From assembly GCA_018657655.1 (NCBI GenBank), contig JABHWQ010000488.1, forward strand, positions 1-7,332: a DNA stretch of 7,332 nt. Direction: 5' to 3'. Source of the DNA: Chloroflexota bacterium. Its GTDB lineage: Bacteria; Chloroflexota; Dehalococcoidia; SZUA-161; SpSt-899. The notes beneath the pieces were generated by a model. The model saw nothing but the letters and a program-made list of their open reading frames with translations, made no database searches and had not been told where the DNA came from. The translations under genes and the position numbers were made by a program. This document shows, in pieces, positions 1 to 6,072 of the stretch; positions within the stretch are counted from its first letter, which is position 1; the number at the start of each line of letters is the position of its first letter.

Positions 1-37
1 AGGATTGGGAGCAGCTATAGTTTTGTGCAGGTAGCTT

Positions 38-763
38 CTACGGTACGTCCATCCGGCGCAGACGGCGGACTGTAAGCCAGAAGAACAGCGCTGTTACGAC
101 CGTCGCACCCACAATAGCAGCCGGAAACTCGATCACCCTTTCGTCCAGTGTACTAAAGCTATTCCCATCGATACCATTTATGATCGATAAGACATAGCCT
201 CTAACGCTGAGGTATTGGACACCACTGAAAATCGAAGTCACCAGTGCTTCCCAGAGAAAGACATAGAGGAGAGAAAAACCGAGGGCATGACTACTGATGA
301 GTCCGGCCCATGTGAAAATTGTGGCATATGTTACCACGCCGACGACCAATGCTATTCCTACTGCAAGTACAGCTTGAGCGTCTAATTCCGGGCCTAACAA
401 AGTCGCGATAATCCCACTGAAAATCACCAGCAATCCCCCGACGACTATGGTTGCCAATAACTTCGGTAGCACTATAAGTGAACGGGGAATTGGCTTTAGT
501 ATCAGGTAGCTCAAGGTACGGTCGTCCAGCTCATGCCTGAACGCCGTAGTAGCCAGTACCATCGTGACGATTGGTATAAGGACCGCGATAATCAACGCAT
601 CAATAATAACGTTGGTAAATTCTTCGGCATATTCGGAATCATCACTGGCTAAGGTAGCCATAAGGGCGCTCAAAGCGATCGGTAATAACGCGAGGAAAAA
701 TATCAACAGGAGTCGCCAGCGGCTACTAAATTGACGCAGCGATAGCATTAGAATTGGTTTCAT
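38..763 (-). CDS. ABC-2 type transporter permease B
   Basis: A 241-residue integral membrane protein, probably the membrane half of an ABC-2 exporter partnered with ATPase B. About six hydrophobic segments are visible, near residues 17-38, 52-76, 101-123, 130-152, 157-178 and 214-232, ending in a basic cytoplasmic tail (VRRLRRMD). Between segments 2 and 3 lies the motif FRHELDDRTLSYLILKPIPR (residues 75-94), the E/D-R-x-x-x-x-Y-L-x-x-x-P cytoplasmic loop typical of ABC-2 permeases; permease A carries a parallel version. The ATG directly follows the TAA of the ATPase B gene with no bases between, and a TGGAG ribosome site at 770-774 lies inside that upstream gene, so the two are translationally coupled. 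It is last in the operon, and no terminator is seen in the 37 bases after its stop. Substrate unknown. The family is clear; drug, lipid or ion export cannot be told apart. Confidence 0.9.
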   Translation of the reverse strand: MKPILMLSLRQFSSRWRLLLIFFLALLPIALSALMATLASDDSEYAEEFTNVIIDALIIAVLIPIVTMVLATTAFRHELDDRTLSYLILKPIPRSLIVLPKLLATIVVGGLLVIFSGIIATLLGPELDAQAVLAVGIALVVGVVTYATIFTWAGLISSHALGFSLLYVFLWEALVTSIFSGVQYLSVRGYVLSIINGIDGNSFSTLDERVIEFPAAIVGATVVTALFFWLTVRRLRRMDVP

Positions 764-1717
764 TTAACGCTCCACCACATAGCTGAAAACACTTTCCAAT
801 GATTCATCAAGTGGCTCTACACGAAGTAGTCTTATCCCCAATTCTTGAGCCAAGTACGGTACCGACCGTTGGAGAGCAGATACGTTTCGACTCAGAACGA
901 TTATTGCCTCATCAGGATCGATGGCGACAGAATCCACCGCATCTGTTTTGATCAGTGCTGACGCCAGAGAACGTGGATTACCAGCGAGAATCCGCACCTT
1001 GTAAGGGCGCTGATCCAGTTTCTCGCGGATGGCACGGATATTACCGGATGCAGCAAGCTTGCCGCTAACCATTAACAGGATACGATCGGCTATAATTTCT
1101 ACTTCTTCGAGTATGTGAGATGAGATCAGTATGGTGCGCCCTTCGTCCGCAAGGCGGCGCATCAGGTCCTGGAACTCAATGCGCTGGTGAGGGTCGGTGC
1201 CATTGAGAGGTTCGTCAAGTATCAGTACTTCCGGATCGTGGACGATTGTGGCAGCCAGCCGCATCCTTTGACTCATACCTCGGGAGTAGGTACGCAACGG
1301 ACGATCCTGTACTTCTGTTAGCCCAACTGCTTCAATCGCTCGATCAACTGCCACTTTGGTTGGATTCAATCCATACAATTGCGCGGCAAATTCTACGAAT
1401 TCGCGACCTGTATAGAATCCATAGACCGCTTCGTGCTCGGACATTACACCTATCCGCCGAAAAATCGTGGCATTCTCACGCACCGGTTCGCCTAACAGCC
1501 TAACTTCACCAACCGAAGGTCCCGATAGACCTGAAATCATATGGAGCAGAGTGGTCTTCCCTGCTCCATTGGGTCCCAGCAAACCTGTAATACCAGGATA
1601 TACCTGTAAAGACACTTCGTTTACAGCCACAAGGTTGCCGAACCACTTGGAAACATCACAAACATCGATTACCGGTTCTGGCGCAGCAGATTCACGGGAT
1701 TGCCCGGATATTGTCAT
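764..1717 (-). CDS. ABC transporter ATP-binding protein B
   Basis: Cytoplasmic ATPase of an ABC-2 exporter, 317 residues from the start chosen here. Walker A is GPNGAGKTT (48-56), the signature YSRGMSQR (144-151), Walker B VLILDEP (164-170, catalytic Glu169) and the switch His201 in SSHILEE. Residues from about 235 form the C-terminal extension common in CcmA/DrrA-like exporter ATPases. The usual Q-loop glutamine is replaced by Glu94 (VMSEHE), and the D-loop reads LNGTDP rather than the common SGLDP. The frame is open further upstream, to an ATG at 1783, but the ATG at 1717 is preferred: it overlaps the permease A stop as ATGA, has GGAGG 8 nt upstream, and puts the domain start at the usual distance. 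Its stop abuts permease B, its likely partner. Confidence 0.93.
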   Translation of the reverse strand: MTISGQSRESAAPEPVIDVCDVSKWFGNLVAVNEVSLQVYPGITGLLGPNGAGKTTLLHMISGLSGPSVGEVRLLGEPVRENATIFRRIGVMSEHEAVYGFYTGREFVEFAAQLYGLNPTKVAVDRAIEAVGLTEVQDRPLRTYSRGMSQRMRLAATIVHDPEVLILDEPLNGTDPHQRIEFQDLMRRLADEGRTILISSHILEEVEIIADRILLMVSGKLAASGNIRAIREKLDQRPYKVRILAGNPRSLASALIKTDAVDSVAIDPDEAIIVLSRNVSALQRSVPYLAQELGIRLLRVEPLDESLESVFSYVVER

Positions 1718-2661
1718 ACCGTCAACCTCCGATAGCGTCGCCAAAGAATATAGCCTGACCCAATCGTCATTGTCAGGTACCATAAGATTGGAATGATCGT
1801 AGGCAATTTTCTTACCTGTCTGGCAACTGGTGATTCGTTCTCATCATCCATGATTATGTCACTAACATGACCAGGTACCTCTCCAATACTGACCAAACCG
1901 AACCACTTGCCCCATTCTCCTGTCTGAGGTTCACACTCCTCAAGTGCTCTCTCATAGCTAGGTGATCCTCGAGAAGGCAACTCATCCTGGTCACATTCAG
2001 TCACAATGCCAGCAATAATAGCGGTAATGAAGAATAGACCAATTACGAAAGCGGCGGCATAGGCCTTGCGTGTGGTAAAGGCAGATACAACCAATGGCAG
2101 TGTCGTGGTGAAAATGGCTATCACCAATCCTGCGCTGAGGAAGCGCGGGACATCCAGCCAGTTATCCTTCAGATAAGTCAAGGATTCGTCCGCTCCCAAA
2201 GTAAACCCAATGAATAGTATCAACTGCCCGGTACAAATAAGAGCCATAGAGACGGTAAAGAAAGCCAGCCAACGACCACCCACATAGTCAGTGATTGTCA
2301 GTGGTCGCACCAGATACAAATATATGACCCCTTCTCGCCGATCGGGGCAGAGGAGTTCGGGGGCAATAATGGCGGAAAAGATAAGCAAGACAATCGAGAT
2401 AAAGCGATAATAATCAGCATGAGTAGGAAGTTCCTCGCCCGAATCTGGCGCTGCTGCAATCAGTGACATAATGACTGCCACAAGTATGACAATGCCGAAG
2501 AGTATTCCGGGCAATATCTTAGCCCGAGCACCTTGTCCCAGGCCAAGAGCAGTGCGCATGCCATTTACCCAAATGGCCTTTCGAGCACGCATTCGACCTT
2601 CGCGAGGTCCATCATAATGCTGATAGCCGAGGTCGAATACCTCTCCACCGTACTCAGTCAT
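1714..2661 (-). CDS. ABC-2 type transporter permease A
   Basis: A 315-residue membrane protein, the permease partner of ATPase A. The N-terminus carries FDLGYQHYDGPREGR (residues 9-23), a cytoplasmic Y-x-x-Y-D-G-P-R-x-G-R motif that recurs in one subgroup of ABC-2 permeases. Six hydrophobic segments follow, at about 50-70, 87-105, 131-155, 174-194, 199-220 and 288-307. PDRREGVIYLYLVRP (106-120) is the conserved cytoplasmic loop after segment 2 and parallels the loop in permease B. Between segments 5 and 6 is a hydrophilic region of about 65 residues (221-287), acidic, with two cysteines (223, 243), probably extracytoplasmic; a disulfide is possible. Start: the ATG overlaps the ATPase A stop as ATGA, with GAGG at 2671-2674, 9 nt upstream. 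Similar in plan to NosY-like permeases, but no copper or nitrous-oxide context is present. Confidence 0.9.
   Translation of the reverse strand: MTEYGGEVFDLGYQHYDGPREGRMRARKAIWVNGMRTALGLGQGARAKILPGILFGIVILVAVIMSLIAAAPDSGEELPTHADYYRFISIVLLIFSAIIAPELLCPDRREGVIYLYLVRPLTITDYVGGRWLAFFTVSMALICTGQLILFIGFTLGADESLTYLKDNWLDVPRFLSAGLVIAIFTTTLPLVVSAFTTRKAYAAAFVIGLFFITAIIAGIVTECDQDELPSRGSPSYERALEECEPQTGEWGKWFGLVSIGEVPGHVSDIIMDDENESPVARQVRKLPTIIPILWYLTMTIGSGYILWRRYRRLTV
1726..1730 (-). promoter_or_regulatory. Ribosome binding site deciding the ATPase B start
   Basis: GGAGG on the minus strand, 8 nt before the ATG at 1717 and inside the 3' end of the permease A gene. It supports this internal start over the longer upstream ATG at 1783 and fits translational coupling through the ATGA overlap. 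Confidence 0.8.
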
Positions 2662-3560
2662 GCTTGACCACCTCGAAAGATATCGGCCAATCCATGTCGC
2701 CGAGGCGCCAAACGACGGAGTGTGGCATCAGCTTCTACCACTGCGTCCCGAATGGTGTCGTATTGATCTTCGCTGTCCAACTCAACGATAACCAAAGGTC
2801 CCTCTACGGTTGCGTTTATACCTTCCCGTATCATGATTTTCATCAGCTCATCAAGATTATTATCCACTTCGACAATAATGTTTTGTGTTTCTCGGGTGAA
2901 CCGAGACACCGATCCCGCCTCTGAAATGTGGCCACCATCCAGTACTATGATGCGGTCACAGGTACGTTCGATGTCTCCCATTAGATGAGACGAGAGAAGA
3001 ATGCTGATACCGAACTCTTTACCTGTGCGTCGGATCAGGTCCAACATCTCTTCCCGTCCACCCGGATCGAGGCCGGAGGTAGCCTCATCCAACAGCACCA
3101 AGGTAGGGTCGTGAACAAGGGCCTGAGCCAGCTTGACTCTCTGCTTCATTCCAGTGGAGAAGCTGCCCAAGGACCGGTATCGTTCCTCGGCTAGGCCAAC
3201 GTGCCGCAATATGTCAGCGGCTCGTGTTCGAGCAAATACAGGCGGCAACCCACTCACTTGCGCCATATGAGTCAGAAACTCAGAGGCGGTAGGATTGGAA
3301 GGCAAGCAGTCATGCTCTGGCATGTATCCCAGATGGGCTCGTACGTCGACGGACTCACAGGCCTTCTTACCCATCACTTCTGCAGATCCAGAGGTCGGCG
3401 TGAGGATTCCCAGAAACAGCTTAATTGCCGTGCTCTTGCCAGCGCCGTTGTGCCCCAGCAATCCTGTTATTCCTTCATGTACCTGGAAATCTACAGACTC
3501 AAGCGCGATGGTAGTGCCATAGTGTTTCGCAAGTCCCTTGGCTTCAAGCAATGGTATCAT
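2658..3560 (-). CDS. ABC transporter ATP-binding protein A
   Basis: First gene of the exporter operon, a 300-residue ATPase from the start chosen here. Walker A is GHNGAGKST (36-44), the signature FSTGMKQR (134-141), Walker B LVLLDEA (154-160, catalytic Glu159), the D-loop SGLDP (162-166) and the switch His192 in SSHLMGD. The Q-loop position is Glu82 in GYMPEHD, as is frequent in CcmA/DrrA-like exporter ATPases. From about residue 225 comes a C-terminal extension likely to regulate or to contact the permease. The start is uncertain: the frame is open to ATG codons at 3590 and 3617, but those have a purine-rich site directly abutting the ATG. The ATG at 3560 matches the usual family start and has GAGAG 10 nt upstream. 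It gives a leader of about 70 nt from the promoter at 3639-3667. Its stop overlaps permease A as ATGA. Confidence 0.92.
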   Translation of the reverse strand: MIPLLEAKGLAKHYGTTIALESVDFQVHEGITGLLGHNGAGKSTAIKLFLGILTPTSGSAEVMGKKACESVDVRAHLGYMPEHDCLPSNPTASEFLTHMAQVSGLPPVFARTRAADILRHVGLAEERYRSLGSFSTGMKQRVKLAQALVHDPTLVLLDEATSGLDPGGREEMLDLIRRTGKEFGISILLSSHLMGDIERTCDRIIVLDGGHISEAGSVSRFTRETQNIIVEVDNNLDELMKIMIREGINATVEGPLVIVELDSEDQYDTIRDAVVEADATLRRLAPRRHGLADIFRGGQA

Positions 3561-3638
3561 ACGGTGAATACTCTCGTGGGGATTTCCCATTCCAATTTGG
3601 GATAGTGCGATTTGCATTCCTTGCTGCTATTGGCCCCG

Positions 3639-3667
3639 ATAATATGCTCATAACATCTGGTTGTCAA
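3639..3667 (-). promoter_or_regulatory. Sigma-70 type promoter of the ABC operon
   Basis: On the minus strand there is a perfect -35 box TTGACA (3662-3667), a 17-bp spacer, and TATTAT as -10 box (3639-3644, one mismatch to TATAAT). Transcription would begin near 3632, just upstream of ATPase A. It is the best promoter in the window and separates control of the ABC operon from the SDR gene upstream. Confidence 0.75.
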
Positions 3668-3744
3668 GACTCTGTTGCTAAGACAAAGAGAACAGATCTT
3701 TCGGTGCCCTACCCTTTGCAGCTTCGTACTCCCAAAAAATGTAG

Positions 3745-3764
3745 TCGGCAAATGATCGGCAAAT
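3745..3764. repeat. Direct repeat TCGGCAAAT x2, 11-bp period
   Basis: Two identical 9-bp copies at 3745-3753 and 3756-3764, separated by 2 bp, so the period is about one helical turn. They lie roughly 110-130 bp upstream of the predicted start of ABC operon transcription, a place where an activator could bind the same DNA face twice. No regulator gene is in the window; the role is inferred. Confidence 0.4.
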
Positions 3765-3807
3765 ATGGATTTTAGCCAGTCAACTGAGGCATATTTTCTA
3801 GCTGAAA

Positions 3808-3882
3808 GCCGACGTAGCTCAGGAGGGGTAGAGTAGCAGTTTCTACGACTGATGTGCGACAGTGTTACACTGCATGTCGCAG
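3808..3882 (+). other. Decayed tRNA gene (tRNA-like relic)
   Basis: On the plus strand, opposite to all genes, GCCGACG-TA-GCTC-AGGAGGGGTA-GAGT (3808-3834) matches an acceptor strand, positions 8-9 and a complete D arm with the classic TAGCTCAG box. GCAGT / TTCTACG / ACTGA (3836-3852) gives an anticodon arm with 4 of 5 pairs, U33, and CTA in the anticodon position. Five variable bases and a weak T arm follow (GACAG, loop TGTTACA, CTGCA; only three pairs, lacking the TTCRA loop). TGTCG (3875-3879) pairs with the inner five bases of the acceptor strand, but the outer two pairs are lost. The total is exactly the canonical 75 nt. No CCA is seen. The last 18 bases overlap the 3' end of the SDR gene. 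Probably a dead tRNA; function and original identity are undecided. Confidence 0.4.
3855..3881 (-). other. Hairpin around the SDR stop codon
   Basis: TGCGAC (3855-3860) pairs with GTCGCA (3876-3881). Inside, CAGTG and CACTG enclose a triloop that is the TAA stop itself on the minus strand. No run of T follows on the minus strand, so this is not a standard intrinsic terminator, though it could protect the 3' end of the SDR mRNA. It competes with the tRNA-like fold of the same bases on the other strand. Confidence 0.4.
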
Positions 3883-4641
3883 ATTCACGGGAATTTTGAA
3901 CTCAGCAGACCATCCGCCATCGACAGAAATAGCTGCTCCAGTCAGATAGCTCGAATCATCCGATGCTAGAAATAGAACTGTCTGGGCTACTTCCTCTGGT
4001 TTGCCGGATCGACCCTGGGCTATGAAACTGAAATCGAAATATGGCACAAGCTCTGCAGTCATCCCTGTTTCAATTAAACCGGGGCAGATGGCATTGGCGC
4101 GGATGCCCTGCTGGCCATACTCGGCAGCGATCACCCGGGTCAGATTGATCACCCCCGCCTTGGAGGCACAATAGGGCGCGATGGTGGTTGCCGCTCTTAG
4201 CCCATTGGTCGAAGCGGTATTAATGATGCTGCCACCACCCGCTTTTAGCATGTGAGGGATAGCGTATTTGGCGCAGAGAAAGACGCCCTTCAAATTGATA
4301 TCAATGACGGTGTCCCAGTCCTCGATGGAGAGGTCGGCCGTGAAGGCGCGTGTTACCGCGTTGATGCCGGCATTGCCAAACAGGATGTCCAGGCCCCCAT
4401 GAGTGTCCACTGTGGTTTGTACCATTCGATCCACTTCTTCGGCTTTGGCCACATTGGTTTGAATGAAAGCCGCCTCCCCTCCCTCGTTGTTGATCATATT
4501 GACCGTCTCTTCTCCGCCCGCCGGAACGTAATCAGCCACTCCCACTTTGGCGCCTTCTTTGGCCAATAATATGGCCGACGCTCGCCCGATGCCGGACCCG
4601 GCGCCAGTTATGAGAGCCACTTTTCCATCCAGTTTGCCCAT
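3865..4641 (-). CDS. SDR family NAD(P)-dependent oxidoreductase
   Basis: A classical short-chain dehydrogenase of 258 residues, the usual length, cytosolic, interconverting an alcohol and a carbonyl. Seen: cofactor glycine motif TGAGSGIG (12-19); Asp37 at the end of the second strand, which favours NAD(H) over NADP(H); NAG (90-92); and the full catalytic tetrad Asn116, Ser144, Tyr157 and Lys161 (YCASK). ICPGLIETGM (185-194) is the usual substrate-loop entry, and VDGGW (240-244) the typical end. The last dozen residues after that read like an added tail and run into the tRNA-like relic. Start at ATG 4641, chosen because AAGGAGG lies 8 nt upstream and MGKLDGKVALITG is the family start; an upstream in-frame ATG at 4689 is unsupported. 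The substrate cannot be inferred; FabG-like and sugar or steroid dehydrogenases share these motifs. It stands apart from both neighbours. Confidence 0.95.
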   Translation of the reverse strand: MGKLDGKVALITGAGSGIGRASAILLAKEGAKVGVADYVPAGGEETVNMINNEGGEAAFIQTNVAKAEEVDRMVQTTVDTHGGLDILFGNAGINAVTRAFTADLSIEDWDTVIDINLKGVFLCAKYAIPHMLKAGGGSIINTASTNGLRAATTIAPYCASKAGVINLTRVIAAEYGQQGIRANAICPGLIETGMTAELVPYFDFSFIAQGRSGKPEEVAQTVLFLASDDSSYLTGAAISVDGGWSAEFKIPVNLRHAV

Positions 4642-4936
4642 GATATAAACCTCCTTCGTCCTTTGACATAAATCTGTGCTAGTCTGCAATAGTTGATGGT
4701 CATACGAAGTATCTCGGCTTGTCTCCCCTCACGAGCATTCCGGTTAACCCCTGCTAATGCAAGACGACCAATTACAAGTTGTCGAGTTACAACGTACTTT
4801 GACCTTTGTCTTACTTATAATTTTGTTCTTCGGATTACATGATTGTTTCCTCGTTAGTTTCACGCGGTCCAAATGTAACCTTGCTAGAACCGCCTCGTCT
4901 GACTTGATATCCCCCCACTCTCAATCTTGTGGGAAA
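4642..4936. other. Spacer upstream of the SDR gene
   Basis: Apart from the SDR ribosome site, nothing is recognised here: no coding remnant, no hairpin with a T-run, and no promoter better than chance on the minus strand. An SDR promoter must lie here or farther upstream, but no pair of boxes at proper spacing was found. Confidence 0.5.
4650..4656 (-). promoter_or_regulatory. Strong ribosome binding site of the SDR gene
   Basis: AAGGAGG on the minus strand, 8 nt before the ATG at 4641. It is the best Shine-Dalgarno sequence in the window and fixes the SDR start. Confidence 0.85.
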
Positions 4937-5046
4937 CTAGCATGTGCACAATTCCGCAATGAAACTGCCCAATTGGTCGAAAAGCTGCTTGGCTTTCTCA
5001 GGTTCTTTATCGATGATGTTTGTCAATTCTTTTCTTCATTTATATA
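4937..5046 (-). pseudogene. C-terminal remnant of a second sulfatase
   Basis: The minus strand encodes KELTNIIDKEPEKAKQLF, then DQLGSFIAELCTC and a stop (TAG at 4937-4939). This matches the end of the sulfatase at 6073 (NNIIDKEPEKAKELYQQL, then RDFMAEL). The DNA also matches: the 38 bases from 4989 differ from those starting at 6125 at about six positions. Just upstream the frame meets TGA (5036-5038), while the adjacent frame gives YINEEKN, which reads as the preceding sulfatase residues, so there is a frameshift. Beyond about 5046 no sulfatase sequence could be followed. The rest of the gene, including all active-site parts, is deleted or decayed. Best read as a dead tandem paralogue of the intact neighbour. 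Confidence 0.75.
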
Positions 5047-5259
5047 CGCCGAAAGAAAGCAGGCAGTGCCCATCGTCTTCTTTCTTGTCAATTGTCTTTT
5101 AGTGGATTCGCAATTGCTATGCAAACCACCTCCAGCCTTGCCCACAAGCCGATATGTTTTTTCTATTGAGATTGACAAGGACTATTCCCACCGTGTGGGT
5201 TCTTACCCTTTCTTTTCTTTGCCAGAGCTATTCCTTCGGATACTACCTACCTACTATGG
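5047..5259. other. Unassigned stretch between two pseudogene remnants
   Basis: Pyrimidine-rich on the plus strand and stop-rich on the minus strand. The only structure is a 5-bp hairpin CCCAC-CGT-GTGGG at 5187-5199, followed on the plus strand by a mixed C/T tract. No gene remnant is recognised. Confidence 0.4.
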
Positions 5260-5601
5260 TCATTCGAACAGACGAAAAGTGCCTAGTGGCTCCGTATGTG
5301 TAATGTATTCCCATTCTGGGTACCCCCACGTACGTGGCTGCCAGTTGGCCAGTCTGTCGTTAGTTGCCACCGGTTTGTCTACTAAAAGTAGGGGGGCAAA
5401 TATGCAATTGTCATAAAGCCATTGATTGATCTGCTGTAATAAACGCTCTTTCTCCTCCACGGTTGAGGCTGTTTTATACTGTTGTATCAGTGCATCAGTC
5501 TCCGGGCTTTCATATTGCGGAAAAATATTCGCCTGACTCTGAAGGGTATGTAACGGCCGGATCCAATTGGGTGCGTAATCCCTTGGCCTCCGAACACAGA
5601 T
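5260..5601 (-). pseudogene. C-terminal fragment of an ABC solute-binding protein
   Basis: A 113-codon open stretch that begins after an in-frame TAA (5602-5604) and ends at TGA (5260-5262). From about 5580 it reads DYAPNWIRPLHTLQ, then NIFPQYESPETDALIQQY and EEKERLLQQINQWLYDNC, ending in NWQPRTWGYPEWEYI and a short tail. A last helix with repeated acidic and basic residues (dALI..Y..A....EK..LL..I..WL), followed by a P-L strand and a W-rich end, is the pattern of the C-terminus of oligopeptide/dipeptide-binding proteins (SBP_bac_5, DppA/OppA-like). Full proteins have about 500-600 residues, so over 80% is missing, including any lipoprotein signal. A GTG at 5460 gives a shorter open frame, but no start context supports a real gene. 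Its presence suggests that a peptide or glycan importer once stood here. Confidence 0.6.
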
Positions 5602-5740
5602 TTACGACCATAACCTAGCCTGCTCCCGTGACCAGTGTTACCTTCGTTTGAAGCCTTTTTGCCTTTCTTCTCACTTGAGGCCAGCAGGTGTTGATATACC
5701 TTGCCCGCCCCGGTCACTCGCCAATGCGGTCAGTGCAGTT
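5602..5740 (-). other. Unresolved coding-like stretch
   Basis: The minus strand has a frame open from the ATG at 5717 to 5487, lysine- and glycine-rich (SEKKGKKASNEG, then GRKSVFGGQG), that I do not recognise. It runs out of frame over the start of the solute-binding remnant. A second frame is open from 5745 to 5671 and includes GISTP. These may be pieces of the two flanking broken genes; no function is claimed. Confidence 0.25.
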
Positions 5741-6012
5741 TCATTCGTAGATTTCGCGCACCTCCGGATTCATAGGGGCCAGCTGTTTTTCCGCCTTGTC
5801 AGGAGAAACAGCTTCAAGGGACCCGGACGGATTCTCTTCTCCGTCGATTTGCATCACCGCCACATCATCTCTGGCGGCTGTAAATTTTTCAATGACCATG
5901 TTTGCTGCCTTGCAGTCTGGGCACACTTTTTTACAAAATATTGAGGTCCGCTGGCACTTGTAAGACGAGATTCGTAGTCGCTATCGGTGTGTTCTATTGG
6001 TTCAGTTGACAT
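5741..6012 (-). CDS. Thioredoxin-like CPDC protein in two frames
   Basis: Frame 0 starts at ATG 6012 (GAGAG ribosome site about 8 nt upstream, 60 bases after the sulfatase stop) and reads MSTEPIEH through to PQYFVKK, 29 residues to the AAG at 5926-5928. The -1 frame continues with VCPDCKAANMVIEKF, then DDVAVMQIDGEENPS and about 27 further residues to TGA at 5741-5743. CPDC followed by a helix, then a V-A-V-M-Q-I-D strand and ENP, is the thioredoxin/glutaredoxin layout with a CxxC redox pair. Joined, the product has 90 residues, glutaredoxin-sized, with no signal peptide. The junction is A-AAA-AAG in slip phase. Without a slip, frame 0 ends after 23 further codons. The segment after ENPS does not resemble thioredoxin; just past the stop the +1 frame gives NETALTALASD and GISTP, like a cis-proline loop. 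Either a recoded gene or, given the broken neighbours, a pseudogene. Confidence 0.4.
5926..5932 (-). promoter_or_regulatory. A-AAA-AAG slippery heptamer
   Basis: On the minus strand, frame 0 reads GTA AAA AAG, so the heptamer lies in the X-XXY-YYZ phase used for -1 frameshifting, as in dnaX. A -1 slip leads exactly into the GTG TGC CCA GAC TGC frame. Downstream, GCCGCC and GGCGGT can pair around an 11-base loop, but about 45 nt away, and no upstream Shine-Dalgarno stimulator is obvious. The motif is seen; its activity is inferred. Confidence 0.35.
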
Positions 6013-6072
6013 TGCAGCGCTCTCATTGTTAATTGTCTGCCAAATAGAGTGATCATGTCCGTCGCATAGTTT

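Noticed and set aside
1718..1783. Longer N-terminus for ATPase B starting at 1783
   Set aside because: It would overlap the permease A gene by 70 bases, whereas the ATG at 1717 has a clear GGAGG and an ATGA junction.
3579..3588. Palindrome GGGATTTCCC near the ATPase A start
   Set aside because: Four-base arms only, inside the possible leader or coding region; too short to claim an operator.
3201..3605. 134-codon plus-strand frame over ATPase A
   Set aside because: Antisense to the Walker A and Q-loop coding region; no start context or recognisable protein.
4663..4668. Plus-strand TTGACA as a -35 box
   Set aside because: No acceptable -10 box at 16-18 bp and no plus-strand gene downstream.
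5187..5199. Hairpin followed by a C/T-rich tract on the plus strand, as an intrinsic terminator
   Set aside because: Only five pairs and an interrupted T tract, and no plus-strand gene lies upstream that would need a terminator.
4757..5416. 219-codon open frame on the plus strand
   Set aside because: It has no ribosome site and an unnatural Ser/Phe/Cys-rich composition. It lies antisense to the minus-strand sulfatase and solute-binding remnants, whose translations make sense. It is a chance frame in pyrimidine-rich DNA.
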